From Streptomyces sp. Q6 (GTDB taxonomy: Bacteria; Actinomycetota; Actinomycetes; Streptomycetales; Streptomycetaceae): 64,000 nt of DNA. The notes under the pieces are model-generated. The model had not been told where the DNA came from. It was given only the letters and a program-made list of their open reading frames with translations, and ran no database searches. The stretch covers positions 6,572,001-6,636,000 of the forward strand of contig NZ_CP146022.1 in assembly GCF_036967205.1 (NCBI RefSeq), given 5' to 3'. Each line of letters begins with the position of its first letter. The first letter of the stretch is position 1. Positions 16,494-25,634 of this stretch are shown piece by piece. The position numbers and the translations under genes are program-made.

Positions 16494-17716
16494 TTGTCGC
16501 CTCCGGCGTCCTTGTGGTGCGGGTTCTCCCAGATGACCGTGGCGCCCATGCCGAAGCCGACACACATCGTGGTCAGGCCGTAGCGGACCTCGGGCTGCTC
16601 CTCGAACTGCCGCGCCAGCTGCGTCATCAGACGTACGCCGGAGGAGGCGAGGGGGTGGCCGTAGGCGATGGCGCCGCCGTACTGGTTGACGCGCGCGTCG
16701 TCGTCCGCGATGCCGTAGTGCTCCAGGAACGCGAGCACCTGGACCGCGAAGGCCTCGTTGATCTCGAAGAGGTTGATGTCCTCGATCGACAGGCCCGCCT
16801 TGGCGAGGGCCTTCTCCGTGGCCGGGATCGGGCCGTAGCCCATGACCTCCGGCTCGACGCCCGCGAAGGCGTAGGAGACGAGGCGCATCTTCACGGGGAG
16901 GTTGTTCTCGCGGGCGAAGTCCTCGCTCGCGATGATCGAGGCGGTGGCGCCGTCGTTCAGGCCCGCGGCGTTGCCGGCCGTGACGCGTCCGTGGGTACGG
17001 AACGGCGTCTTGAGGCCGGCCAGGTTCTCCAGGGTCGTGCCCGGACGCATCGGCTCGTCGGCGGTGACCAGACCCCAACCGGTCTCGCCCACCTCGGCGT
17101 TGGTGTTGCGCACCGAGATCGGGACCAGGTCCTGCTGGATCTTGCCGTTCGCGTACGCCTTCGCCGCCTTCTCCTGCGAGCGCACGGCGTACTCGTCGGC
17201 GCGCTGCTTGGTGATGGTCGGGTAGCGGTCGTGCAGGTTCTCGGCGGTCATGCCCATGAACAGGGCGGACTCGTCGACGAGCTTCTCGCTCACGAACCGC
17301 GGGTTCGGGTCGACGCCCTCGCCCATGGGGTGGCGGCCCATGTGCTCGACACCACCGGCGATGACGGCGTCGTACGCGCCGAACGCGACGGAGCCCGCGG
17401 CCGTGGTGACGGCCGTCAGCGCGCCCGCGCACATGCGGTCGATCGAGTAGCCGGGGACCGACTGGGGGAGGCCGGCGAGGATCCCGGCCGTGCGGCCGAG
17501 GGTCAGACCCTGGTCGCCGATCTGCGTGGTCGCGGCGATGGCGACCTCGTCGATCCGCGCGGGGTCCAGGTTCGGGTTGCGGCGCAGCAGCTCCCGGATG
17601 GCCTTGACGACGAGGTCGTCGGCGCGGGTCTCGTGGTAGATGCCCTTCGGGCCCGCCTTGCCGAACGGGGTGCGGACGCCGTCGACGAAGACGACGTCCC
17701 TGACGGTACGAGGCAC
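16490..17716 (-). CDS. fadA: Acetyl-CoA C-acyltransferase (3-ketoacyl-CoA thiolase)
   Basis: The 408-residue protein is of normal length for a degradative thiolase. The nucleophile is C96 in DRMCAGALTAV, the second site is NEAFAVQVLAF, followed by NQYGGAIAYGHPLASSG with the catalytic His, and the second Cys is in TMCVGFGMGA. It cleaves 3-ketoacyl-CoA with CoA to release acetyl-CoA, completing beta-oxidation started by the coupled FadB. ATG 17716 is the first start in the conserved reading, with GGAGAG upstream. Translational overlap with fadB fits the alpha2beta2 trifunctional complex known for FadA and FadB. Confidence 0.94.
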   Translation of the reverse strand: MPRTVRDVVFVDGVRTPFGKAGPKGIYHETRADDLVVKAIRELLRRNPNLDPARIDEVAIAATTQIGDQGLTLGRTAGILAGLPQSVPGYSIDRMCAGALTAVTTAAGSVAFGAYDAVIAGGVEHMGRHPMGEGVDPNPRFVSEKLVDESALFMGMTAENLHDRYPTITKQRADEYAVRSQEKAAKAYANGKIQQDLVPISVRNTNAEVGETGWGLVTADEPMRPGTTLENLAGLKTPFRTHGRVTAGNAAGLNDGATASIIASEDFARENNLPVKMRLVSYAFAGVEPEVMGYGPIPATEKALAKAGLSIEDINLFEINEAFAVQVLAFLEHYGIADDDARVNQYGGAIAYGHPLASSGVRLMTQLARQFEEQPEVRYGLTTMCVGFGMGATVIWENPHHKDAGGDK

Positions 17717-17782
17717 GATGGCTCTCCTCCAAGATGCGGGACGGCACTGCCACGGCGCGCGACTGAGCGCGCGCTCACACCC

Positions 17783-18634
17783 TCATGCTACTTGCGGGTA
17801 ACCATGCTGCCCAGTCCCCACGGCCGGAGCGGCGAAGGTCACATCCCGGCCCGCGATCACCGCGGCCATGACGGCGGACGACGCCACGATGTCCCGGACG
17901 AAGACGGACCGGGTGACGCCGCACCTCCGCAGAGCCGCGCCGTGGTCCACGGCGACCAGCACGGCGGCCCCCGCGAGCAGCAGCCGCCAGCCCCCGGTCA
18001 CCGCGTACCGCGCGGGCCGCGGCACCCGGGCGAAGCCCTCGCGCAGCCGGCGGCAGTGGAACGGCACGTGCCGCTCCTCGTCGGCCAGGATCCGCCCGGC
18101 GACCTCGCGGAGCAGCGGATCGGCGCCACCGTCGCGCAGCGCCCGGTAATAGCGCAGTGCCACCGCCTCGGCCACCATCAGGACGAGCAGTTCCAGCCGC
18201 AGCCCGAGCAGCCGGCGCAGCCGCACGAACACGGTGTCGCTCCAGTGCGACTCCAGCGTCCGCGCCCCGCCGGCCTCCAGGAGGAGGGCGAGCAGCCGGG
18301 CGTGGTTCTGCTCCTCGGCGACGAACAGGTGCGCGGCGGCGGTGTACTGGGCGTCTCCGGCCCGCGCCGCCTTGCCGAGCAGCTCGGCGCCGTCCCCGTC
18401 CTCGCCGACCTGGAACCGCTGGAGGCTGCGGACCAGCGAGGGCGGCAGCCGCGCGCCCCGCTCCCACGCCGGATCCCCCCGCCGCGCCCGCCGCTCCCGC
18501 TCGGCCTCGAAGGCCCGTACCCAGTCCCCGTACCCCTGCGTCTCCCGGTCCCGCCCCTTTTTGAACATGCTCAGAAAGTAGCGAGAGGTGAGCGCGTTCA
18601 GAACGGTCCGGATGTCCTGACTCTGCAACAACAC
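17783..18634 (-). CDS. Ferritin-like diiron protein, function unknown
   Basis: The 283-residue protein is rich in helix with di-metal ligand patterns: VAEEQNHARLL, a Glu in MVAEAVALRYYRAL, and ILADEERHVPFH, i.e. two ExxH motifs of a ferritin-like four-helix bundle. A hydrophobic stretch, WRLLLAGAAVLVAVDHG, follows at about 224-240. Relatives include diiron oxygenases and uncharacterised actinobacterial proteins, and I cannot tell a redox enzyme from a storage or stress protein. GTG 18634 is the longest in-frame start and has no good ribosome-binding site; ATG at about 18565 (MFKKGRD) is an alternative. It stands alone between a terminator and fadA, from which it is separated by 66 bases. Confidence 0.65.
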   Translation of the reverse strand: MLLQSQDIRTVLNALTSRYFLSMFKKGRDRETQGYGDWVRAFEAERERRARRGDPAWERGARLPPSLVRSLQRFQVGEDGDGAELLGKAARAGDAQYTAAAHLFVAEEQNHARLLALLLEAGGARTLESHWSDTVFVRLRRLLGLRLELLVLMVAEAVALRYYRALRDGGADPLLREVAGRILADEERHVPFHCRRLREGFARVPRPARYAVTGGWRLLLAGAAVLVAVDHGAALRRCGVTRSVFVRDIVASSAVMAAVIAGRDVTFAAPAVGTGQHGYPQVA

Positions 18635-18658
18635 CCGTCACGACGACCCCACGGCGAA

Positions 18659-18695
18659 GGCCCCGGCCTCGTACGCGACGTACGAAGCCGGGGCC
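18659..18695. terminator. Hairpin terminator after the RNase D gene
   Basis: GGCCCCGGC-c-TCGTACG (18659-18675) pairs with CGTACGA-a-GCCGGGGCC (18679-18695) with one internal mismatch and a 3-base loop. It is directly downstream of the leftward RNase D gene. Confidence 0.8.
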
Positions 18696-18733
18696 TCGAT
18701 GCACCAGCCGGAGGGAGCGAGGGGGCGGACGGC

Positions 18734-20020
18734 TCAGCCGCGCGCCGCCTTCAGGGCCGCCACGAGCACGGGCGTGACCTGCTCGACCTGCCAGCGCCGC
18801 GCCCCGTGCGAGGCCAGGGCTGCGGCGACGGAGTCCGCGTCCACCACGGACGGCGGCTCCCAGCACACGCGCCGCACGGTGTCCGGCGTCATGAGGTTCT
18901 CCTGCGGCATGTTCAGCGTCTCGGCGAGGGCCGACACCGCGGTCCGCGCCGCCGACAGCCGGGCCGCGGCGGCCGGGTCCTTGTCCGCCCAGGCGCGCGG
19001 CGGCGGCGGTCCCGCGATCGGCTGGCCGGGCTGCGGCAGCTCGGCCTCCGGCAGCTCCCTGGCCCGGTCGACGGCGGCCTGCCACTGCTCCAGCTGACGC
19101 CGCCCCATCCGGTGCCCGAATCCGGGCAGCGCGGCCAGCGCGTGCGCGTTCACCGGCAGGGAGAGCGCGGCCTCGACGATCGCCGTGTCCCCGAGGACCT
19201 TGCCCGGCGACACGTCACGCCGCTGCGCGATCTTGTCCCGCGCGGTCCACAGCTCCCGTACGACGGCCATCTGCCGGCGGCGACGCACCTTGTGCATGCC
19301 GGACGTGCGGCGCCACGGGTCCTTGCGGGGCGGCGCGGGCGGCGCGGAGGCGATCGCGTCGAACTCCTGGTGGGCCCAGTCGAGCTTGCCCTGCCGGTCG
19401 AGCTCCTTCTCCAGGGCGTCCCGCAGGTCGACGAGGAGCTCCACGTCGAGCGCCGCGTAGCGCAGCCAGGGGTCGGGCAGCGGGCGCGTCGACCAGTCGA
19501 CGGCCGAGTGGCCCTTCTCCAGCTGGTAGCCGAGGACGCTCTCGACCATGGCGCCGAGTCCCACGCGCGGGAACCCGGCGAGGCGTCCGGCCAGCTCGGT
19601 GTCGAACAGCTTGGTGGGCACCATGCCTATTTCGCGCAGACAGGGCAGATCCTGAGTGGCGGCGTGCAGATCCCACTCGGCGTCGGCGATGGCCGCGCCG
19701 AGTCCGGACAGGTCGGGGCAGGCGACCGGGTCGATGAGCGCGGAGCCCGCACCCTCGCGGCGCAGCTGCACGAGATACGCGCGCTGCCCGTAGCGGTAGC
19801 CGGACGCGCGCTCGGCGTCGACGGCCACGGGTCCGGTGCCCGCGGCGAAGGCCGCGACCACCTCGGCGAGCGCGTCCGCGTCGGCGATCACCGGCGGGAT
19901 GCCCTCGCGCGGTTCGAGAAGGGGGATCGGCGCCTCTTCAACAGATCCGCCGTCGTCCGGAGGGGCGCCTCCGGTGGTGCGCAGTGAACTGTCTGCTGCG
20001 GTCTCTTGGGCGTCGGTCAC
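18734..20020 (-). CDS. rnd: Ribonuclease D-like 3'-5' exoribonuclease with HRDC domain
   Basis: This 428-residue DEDD exonuclease has exonuclease motif I in AVDAERASGYRYGQRAYL (Asp-x-Glu, about 68-85), motif II around LHAATQDLPCL, and motif III in YAALDVELLVDLRDAL, where the Y-x3-D form marks the DEDDy group. An HRDC domain follows at about 240-330 (VVRELWTARDKIAQ, LPGFGHRMGRRQ). A C-terminal helical extension of about 100 residues is common in actinobacterial members. RNase D trims the 3' ends of tRNA precursors and other small RNAs in the cytoplasm. The start is GTG 20020, with no strong ribosome-binding site. The acidic, Ser/Gly-rich first 35 residues lie before the fold. Confidence 0.9.
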   Translation of the reverse strand: MTDAQETAADSSLRTTGGAPPDDGGSVEEAPIPLLEPREGIPPVIADADALAEVVAAFAAGTGPVAVDAERASGYRYGQRAYLVQLRREGAGSALIDPVACPDLSGLGAAIADAEWDLHAATQDLPCLREIGMVPTKLFDTELAGRLAGFPRVGLGAMVESVLGYQLEKGHSAVDWSTRPLPDPWLRYAALDVELLVDLRDALEKELDRQGKLDWAHQEFDAIASAPPAPPRKDPWRRTSGMHKVRRRRQMAVVRELWTARDKIAQRRDVSPGKVLGDTAIVEAALSLPVNAHALAALPGFGHRMGRRQLEQWQAAVDRARELPEAELPQPGQPIAGPPPPRAWADKDPAAAARLSAARTAVSALAETLNMPQENLMTPDTVRRVCWEPPSVVDADSVAAALASHGARRWQVEQVTPVLVAALKAARG

Positions 20021-20046
20021 CTGTCAAGGGTATCTGTGAACGGACG

Positions 20047-20080
20047 ACGCCCGTCGACGGAACGTTCCGTCGACGGGCGT
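20047..20080. terminator. 34-bp perfect palindrome after the response regulator gene
   Basis: The 17-base arms 20047-20063 and 20064-20080 are exact reverse complements (ACGCCCGTCGACGGAAC and its complement) with no spacer. It lies 40 bases downstream of the response regulator stop, and the RNase D gene starts 27 bases beyond it. In RNA it would be a very stable hairpin, so it is a probable terminator. Confidence 0.75.
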
Positions 20081-20119
20081 TGAAGAGCCGTAAACCGGAA
20101 AGATCCGGCCACTCTTGGA

Positions 20120-20782
20120 TCAGTGGATGATTCCGGTACGGAGGGCGACCGCCACCATTCCGGCACGGTCACCCGTGCCGAGCTTGCGGGCGATCCGGGC
20201 GAGGTGGCTCTTGACGGTCAGGGCGGACAGGCCCATCGAGACGCCGATGGCCTTGTTCGACTGGCCCTCGGCGACGAGCCGGAGCACCTCCACTTCACGG
20301 CCCGACAGCTCCCGGTAGCCGCCCGGGTGGCTCGGGGCACCCGGGGGGCGGCGGTGCATACGGGCGGCCGCGGACCCGATGGGGGCGGCGCCGGGACGGG
20401 TGGGCAGACCGATGTTGGTCCGGGTGCCGGTGACGACGTAGCCCTTCACGCCGCCCGCGAGGGCGTTGCGAACGGCGCCGATGTCGTCGGCGGCGGAGAG
20501 GGCGAGGCCGTTGGGCCAGCCCGCGGCTCGGGTTTCGGAGAGGAGCGTCAGGCCGGATCCGTCGGGGAGGTGGACGTCGGCGACGCAGATGTCACGGGGG
20601 TTGCCGATGCGGGGACGAGCCTCCGCGACGGACGAGGCCTCGATCACGTCACGCACACCGAGCGCCCAGAGATGGCGCGTGACGGTGGAGCGGACGCGGG
20701 GGTCGGCCACGACCACCATCGCGGTCGGCTTGTTCGGGCGGTAGGCGACCAGGCTTGAGGGCTGCTCGAGGAGAACGGACAC
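20120..20782 (-). CDS. LuxR-type response regulator
   Basis: The 220-residue regulator has a receiver domain at about 20-130: phosphoacceptor D69 in CVADVHLPDGSG, conserved Ser in ALSAADD, and Lys in GGVKGYVV. The usual acidic pair after strand one is reduced to VVADPRV. The C-terminal LuxR helix-turn-helix is at about 158-205 (LSGREVEVLRLVAEGQSNKAIG, then LTVKSHLARIARKL). The GTG at 20782 is chosen over an upstream start at 20893 because AGGAGG lies about 5 nt before it and the preceding 37 residues are not domain-like. No sensor kinase gene is adjacent, so it is an orphan in this window. Its targets are unknown. Confidence 0.9.
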   Translation of the reverse strand: MSVLLEQPSSLVAYRPNKPTAMVVVADPRVRSTVTRHLWALGVRDVIEASSVAEARPRIGNPRDICVADVHLPDGSGLTLLSETRAAGWPNGLALSAADDIGAVRNALAGGVKGYVVTGTRTNIGLPTRPGAAPIGSAAARMHRRPPGAPSHPGGYRELSGREVEVLRLVAEGQSNKAIGVSMGLSALTVKSHLARIARKLGTGDRAGMVAVALRTGIIH

Positions 20783-21010
20783 CAGGCCTCCTGGGGTGCG
20801 GGGACGAACCGTGCTGTCAAGGTCACAGGTGTCTTCGGCAGCAAACCCGCCCGCCTTTAGAGAAAGATCACGATTTAGTGAGTAACAATTCACGCAATTC
20901 GGACACAGTATCGATCATCCGAAGATCGAACCGAATCGGAACCGCACCGGAACGAGCGAAGGCCGCGCCGGGCAGACGCTCGACGCGGCCGAAAATGATC
21001 GGTTCTGAAT

Positions 21011-21733
21011 CTACGAAGGATGCGGTCCGCGGCGCTGCGGAAGCGTGACCACGGCCCCCTCCGAGCCGTGGCCCCCGGCCGCGGGCGGCAGACCCGCGAT
21101 CTGACAGAGCAGTTCGCACCACGCCGCGAGGTGCGCCGCCGTGTCCGGGACGCCGCCCAGACCCTCGCGCGGCGTCCACGACGCGCGGATCTCGATCTGT
21201 GAGGTCGGCGGCCGGTCACCGATCCCGCCGAAGTAGTGCGAGCCGGCCCGGGTGACCGTCCCGGACGGCTCCCCGTACCCGAGGCCGCGGGCCTGCAACG
21301 CGCCGGTCAGCCACGACCAGCAGACGTCCGGCAGCATCGGATCCGCCGCCATCTCCGGCTCCAGCTCCGCGCGCACCAGCGTCACCAGGCGGAACGTGCC
21401 GCGCCACGCCTCGTGCCCCTCCGGATCGTGCAGCAGGACGAGCCGGCCGTCGGCCAGGGCGTCGTCATCGTCCGCGGGGTCGACGACCGTCGCCTCCAAC
21501 GCGTAGGAGAAAGGGGCCAGGCGCTGCGGCGGGCGCGTGGGGTCGATCTCGATCTCCCGCCGCAACCGCGCCGACCGCAGGGCGTCGACCGCCGTGCGGA
21601 ACGCCGGCGGAGTGGAGGGCGCCGTGTCGTCCTTCTTCTGTGCAGCGTTCATGTCCCGAGCGTTCTGCCCCTCCCGCACCGATTCACTCATCCCGTCCGC
21701 GCCGTTCGACCGTCGTACCTGAGCCGCAGCCAT
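21011..21733 (-). CDS. DUF3000 family protein
   Basis: The 240-residue protein is of unknown function, found throughout actinobacteria next to hemE. The conserved core begins near FRTAVDALRSARL and includes EIEIDPTRPPQRLAPFSYAL, DGRLVLLHDPEGHEAWRGTF, LPDVCWSWLTGAL, GTVTRAGSHYFGG and EIRASWTPRE. There is no signal peptide or membrane segment. Start choice is uncertain: ATG 21733 (MAAAQVRR) gives the N-terminus I associate with this family, but ATGs at 21691 and 21652 are also in frame and the first 30 residues are low in complexity. It is divergent from hemE with 100 bases between them. Confidence 0.85.
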   Translation of the reverse strand: MAAAQVRRSNGADGMSESVREGQNARDMNAAQKKDDTAPSTPPAFRTAVDALRSARLRREIEIDPTRPPQRLAPFSYALEATVVDPADDDDALADGRLVLLHDPEGHEAWRGTFRLVTLVRAELEPEMAADPMLPDVCWSWLTGALQARGLGYGEPSGTVTRAGSHYFGGIGDRPPTSQIEIRASWTPREGLGGVPDTAAHLAAWCELLCQIAGLPPAAGGHGSEGAVVTLPQRRGPHPS

Positions 21734-21833
21734 GCGGGGAAGGTTAAGGGGAACGAGGCCTTCGCGCAGGCAAGGACACCCGCCGCCCGACACCCTTCTC
21801 GGCAGGGCGCGCGGGCGTGCGAGACTTTCCGAC

Positions 21834-22913
21834 GTGAGTGCCAACACCCTGCCCACGGGCCAGCAGCCGTCAGCGACGTACGAAGCCACCAAGGATTCCG
21901 CCTTCCTCAAGGCGTGCAGGCGCGAGGCCGTGCCGCACACTCCGGTCTGGTTCATGCGGCAGGCGGGGCGTTCGCTTCCCGAGTACCACAAGGTGCGCGC
22001 GGGCATCCCGATGCTCGAGTCCTGCATGCGGCCCGAGCTGGTCGCCGAGATCACGATGCAGCCGGTCCGCCGGCACAACGTCGACGCGGCGATCTACTTC
22101 AGCGACATCGTCGTGCCGCTCAAGGCCATCGGCATCGACCTCGACATCAAGCCCGGCGTCGGCCCGGTCATCGCGAACCCGATCCGCTCGCGCGCCGACC
22201 TGGCCCAGCTGCGGGACCTGACCCCGGACGACGTCCACTACGTCACCGAGGCCATCGGCCTGCTCACCGCGGAACTCGGCGCCACCCCGCTCATCGGCTT
22301 CGCGGGCGCGCCGTTCACCCTGGCCAGCTACCTCGTCGAGGGCGGCCCGTCGCGCAACCACGAGCACACCAAGGCGCTCATGTACGGCGACCCCGAGCTC
22401 TGGGCCGAGCTGCTCGACCGGCTCGCCGAGATCACCTCGACGTTCCTGAAGGTGCAGATCGAGGCCGGCGCGAGTGCCGTGCAGCTGTTCGACTCGTGGG
22501 TCGGCGCGCTCGCCCCGGCCGACTACCGGCGCTCCGTCATGCCCGCCTCGCAGAAGGTGTTCCGGGCCGTCGAGTCGTACGGCGTACCGCGCATCCACTT
22601 CGGTGTCGGCACCGGTGAGCTGCTCGGCCTCATGGGCGAGGCCGGTGCGGACGTCGTCGGCGTCGACTGGCGCGTGCCGCTCGACGAGGCCGCGCGCCGC
22701 GTCGGCCCCGGCAAGGCGCTCCAGGGCAACTTCGACCCCGCGATCCTCTTCTCCACGCAGGCCGCGGTGGAGGAGAAGGCGCGCGAGGTGCTCGACGCCG
22801 CCGCCGACCTGGAGGGCCACGTCTTCAACCTCGGCCACGGCGTGCCGCCGAACACCGACCCGGACGCGCTGACCCGGCTCGTGGAGTACGTCCACACGCA
22901 GACCGCGGTGTGA
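21834..22913 (+). CDS. hemE: Uroporphyrinogen decarboxylase
   Basis: The 359-residue enzyme has the family signatures PVWFMRQAGRSLPEY near the N-terminus (substrate-binding Arg residues), AIYFSDIVVPL with the essential Asp, GFAGAPFTLASYLVEGG in the middle, and FNLGHGVPPNTDPD near the C-terminus with the conserved His. It removes four acetate carboxyls from uroporphyrinogen III to give coproporphyrinogen III in the cytoplasm, the branch-point substrate for the coproporphyrin route to haem. The start is GTG 21834, just before the conserved reading. The other two haem genes seen here, cgoX and chdC, lie 15 kb downstream, beyond a catabolic gene block. Confidence 0.97.
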   Translation: MSANTLPTGQQPSATYEATKDSAFLKACRREAVPHTPVWFMRQAGRSLPEYHKVRAGIPMLESCMRPELVAEITMQPVRRHNVDAAIYFSDIVVPLKAIGIDLDIKPGVGPVIANPIRSRADLAQLRDLTPDDVHYVTEAIGLLTAELGATPLIGFAGAPFTLASYLVEGGPSRNHEHTKALMYGDPELWAELLDRLAEITSTFLKVQIEAGASAVQLFDSWVGALAPADYRRSVMPASQKVFRAVESYGVPRIHFGVGTGELLGLMGEAGADVVGVDWRVPLDEAARRVGPGKALQGNFDPAILFSTQAAVEEKAREVLDAAADLEGHVFNLGHGVPPNTDPDALTRLVEYVHTQTAV

Positions 22914-22916
22914 GAC

Positions 22917-22955
22917 CCGCGGGGACGCTTCGGAATCACCGAAGGGTCCCTGCGG
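22917..22955 (+). terminator. Hairpin terminator after hemE
   Basis: CCGC-g-GGGAC-g-CTTCGG (22917-22933) pairs with CCGAAG-g-GTCCC-t-GCGG (22939-22955) around AATCA, with two internal mismatches. It begins 4 bases after the hemE stop. Confidence 0.8.
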
Positions 22956-23041
22956 AAAGCGGCCATTGTTCGCGGCCTCCCCCTCCGATTCCCTGTGCTG
23001 TGCGTCACCCGACCCGGTGACGCACGACCGTGGAGGTGGAC

Positions 23042-24415
23042 GTGACCGCGCATGCAGCGCCGCAGGCGACGGCCGGGACCGGAACAGCACAGGAGTCCGG
23101 ACCCGGTCGGGGGGTGACCCCGAGGGACTGGTGGATCATCGGTCTGCTCCTGGCCTTCTTCACCCTCAACTTCGCCGACAAGGCGGCCATCGGGCTCGCC
23201 GCGCCGGACCTGGAGAAGGACCTCGGGCTCACCGCCGGTCAGTACGGCCTGATGTCCAGCGCGTTCTTCTGGCTGTTCGCCGCGGGTGCCGTGGTCCTCG
23301 CGCTGTTCTTCCGGCGGATCGGCTGGCGCTGGTCCGCGGCCGCGCTGATGATCGCCTGGGTGGCGAGCATGGCGCCGCTGACCGTACCCACCACGGTGAC
23401 CGTGGTGATCGCGTCGCGGATGGTCCTCGGCTTCTTCGAAGGGCCCGCGCACGCCCTGTGCCAGTCCGTCGTCGCGGACCGCTTCCCGTCCGAGCGGCGC
23501 GCCTTCGCCGGCGCGATCGTCAACGCGGGCTCCTCGGTCGGACCGCTGATCGCCACCCCGCTGCTCACCTGGATCATCGTGACGTGGACGTGGCACGCCG
23601 CGTTCACCGTACTCGTCGCGGTCGGCGCCCTGTGGGCGGTGGTCTGGCTCGTCGTGACACGGCGCGAGCCCGGCATGGGACCGCGCGAGAGCGCCGCTCC
23701 CGTCGCGGAGGAACCCGACCCCAACGGCGACATCGACGTCCCCCTGTACGTGCTCCTGCGCACCGGCAGCTTCTGGGGGCTGGCCCTGCTCTCCTTCGCC
23801 GGCTACCTCATCACCTCGCTGAAGGTGTCCTGGCTGCCGTCCTTCCTGCACGACGGGATGGGCTACTCCCGTGGCACGGTCGGACTGCTCGCCACCCTCC
23901 CGTACGGCTGCGCGATCGTCGTGCTGCTCACCGCCGGGTGGCTGTCCGGGCGCATGCTGCGGGCGGGCCGTTCGGCGCGGGCCGCGCGCGGGTTCCTGAC
24001 CATGGCGTTCCTGTGCTTCGCGGGCCTCGCCATGATCGCCTTCACCCGGGTTCCGCCGGGCGGACTCCAACTGGCCCTGGTCGTCGCCGCGTTCTCGATC
24101 AACAGCGTGGCGTTCTCCGTCGCCTTCGCGGGCGCCGCCGACTTCCTGCCCCGTAAGCACCGGCCCGGATTCTTCGGCTGCATCATCGCGGCCTACAGCG
24201 TCGCCGGGATCATCGCGCCCTGGCTGCTCGGCGCCATCGTGGACGCCGCCGACACCGTCTCCCAGGGCTACGCCGACGGATTCCTCGTCGTCGGCATCAC
24301 CATCTGCGTCTTCGCGGTGGCCGGCGGCCTGCTCCTCGACCCGGGGCGCTCGCGCGCAGTGCTGCTCGCCGAGACCGCCCGGCGCCGCGCCGCCGCCACC
24401 GAGGCCGCCCGATGA
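23042..24415 (+). CDS. MFS transporter (module 1)
   Basis: The protein of about 457 residues has twelve predicted membrane segments in two groups of six, with a cytoplasmic loop near 205-240 (RREPGMGP...DPNGDIDVPL). LNFADKAAIGLAAPDLEKD after helix one and FFEGPAHALCQSVVADRF resemble anion/organic-acid symporters of the ACS and aromatic-acid groups. It probably takes up the carboxylic acid that the downstream CoA-transferase activates, which is inferred from context. GTG at 23042 is preferred because GGAGGTGG lies just upstream; GTG 23030 would place the start inside that site. It overlaps the CoA-transferase start as ATGA and is paralogous to the transporter at 30028. Confidence 0.88.
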   Translation: MTAHAAPQATAGTGTAQESGPGRGVTPRDWWIIGLLLAFFTLNFADKAAIGLAAPDLEKDLGLTAGQYGLMSSAFFWLFAAGAVVLALFFRRIGWRWSAAALMIAWVASMAPLTVPTTVTVVIASRMVLGFFEGPAHALCQSVVADRFPSERRAFAGAIVNAGSSVGPLIATPLLTWIIVTWTWHAAFTVLVAVGALWAVVWLVVTRREPGMGPRESAAPVAEEPDPNGDIDVPLYVLLRTGSFWGLALLSFAGYLITSLKVSWLPSFLHDGMGYSRGTVGLLATLPYGCAIVVLLTAGWLSGRMLRAGRSARAARGFLTMAFLCFAGLAMIAFTRVPPGGLQLALVVAAFSINSVAFSVAFAGAADFLPRKHRPGFFGCIIAAYSVAGIIAPWLLGAIVDAADTVSQGYADGFLVVGITICVFAVAGGLLLDPGRSRAVLLAETARRRAAATEAAR

Positions 24416-25634
24416 CCCCCTCACCGGACTGCGCGTCGTCGACTTCGGCCAGTACATCGCCGCGCCCGGCGCCGGACAGAACCTCGCCGACCTCGGCGCC
24501 GACGTCATCAAGGTCGAGCCGCCCGGCGGCGACCAGGCGCGCGGCATCGGACCCTTCGGCCAGGCCATGGTCCGCGCCAACAACCGCGGCAAGCGCAGCC
24601 TCGCCGTCGACCTGCGCGACCCGGCCGGGCACGCCGTCGTCCGCGATCTCGTCGCCTCCGCCGACGTGGTGCTGCACAACTTCCGGCACGGCGTCAGCGA
24701 ACGCCTCCGGCTCGACGCGGACACCCTGCGCGCCCGCCACCCCCGCCTCGTCTACGGCTTCGTCACCGGGTTCGGGACCCGCGGCCCGTCGGCGTACCGG
24801 GTGGGCCTGGACATCGCCGCACAGGCCGAGTTCGCCGTCATGGACCTCACCGGGGAGGCGGACGGCGACCCGCAGCGCGTCGGCTTCACCGTCGCCGACG
24901 TGCTCGCCGCGCAGGCGCTCACGTCCGGGGTGCTCGCCGCGCTGCTCCAGCGCGCGACCACCGGCCGCGGCGACGTCGTGGAGACCTCGCTCATGGAGGC
25001 GGTCGTCCACGCGCAGGCCGCCACCTGGGCCGAGTACGAACTCGCCGGCGCGGCCCCGCGCCGACGTGGCAACGGCCAGGCCCTCGCCGCCCCCGCCGCC
25101 GACCTCGTGCGTACGCGCGACGGCGGGACGCTCGTCGTCTCCGCGTACACGCAGGAGAAGTTCGCGGCGCTGTGCGAGGCCATCGGCCGCCCCGGACTCG
25201 CCAGCGACCCGCGGTTCGCGACCAATCCCGACCGCGTCGCCCACCGCCCCGCGCTGCTCGACGCCCTGCACGACACGCTCGGCCGGCTCGACCGCGCCAC
25301 CGCCCAGGAGCGGCTGCGGGCGGCCGGCATCGTGTGCGGCGCCGTCCGCCGCTTCGACGAGATCGTCGACGACGCCGACCTGCTGGCGTCCGGGATCGTC
25401 GCCGACTGCCCCGACGGACGGGGCGGCCGCACGGCGCCCACCACCCCGTTCTCCCTGGGCGGCCGGCGCCCCACGCGCACACCGCCCGCGCCCCGCACCG
25501 GCGAACACACCGCCCGCGTCCTCGCCGAACTCGGCCGCAGCGAGGACGAGATCCGGGCCCTGATCGACAGCGGCGCTGTGCGCGCCGCTCCGCGCGACCC
25601 CGCCGCCCACGACCTCACGGAGGAACCCGCATGA
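24412..25634 (+). CDS. CaiB/BaiF (family III) CoA-transferase, apparent frameshift at the start
   Basis: The conserved protein reads LTGLRVVDFGQYIAAPGAGQ from about 24420, and continues with DLGADVIKVEPPGGD, NNRGKRSLAVDL, GFGTRGPSAYR, the nucleophile-region Asp in YRVGLDIAAQAEFAVMDLTGE, and EHTARVLAELGRSEDEI at the end. This is a full-length family III CoA-transferase, which moves CoA between acyl-CoA and a free acid. No ATG, GTG or TTG precedes it in that frame; the first is ATG 24567, inside the fold. ATG 24412, which overlaps the transporter stop as ATGA just as in the paralogue at 31338, would be in frame if the C-run at 24416-24420 had one more C. Either a base is missing from the sequence or the gene is inactivated. 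The downstream dehydrogenase overlaps it as ATGA. Confidence 0.8.

Noticed and set aside
14361-17753. A single 1130-codon open frame covering fadB and upstream sequence
   Set aside because: The first 420 codons are Arg/Pro-rich out-of-frame reading of the thiolase gene. The real fadB start is GTG 16493.
20783-20893. A 37-residue N-terminal extension of the response regulator
   Set aside because: The GTG at 20782 has an AGGAGG site and the extension is not receiver-domain-like.
24567-25634. Start of the first CoA-transferase at ATG 24567
   Set aside because: It would remove the first 50 or so conserved residues including DFGQYIAAP and DLGADVIKVEP, so it cannot give a complete enzyme.
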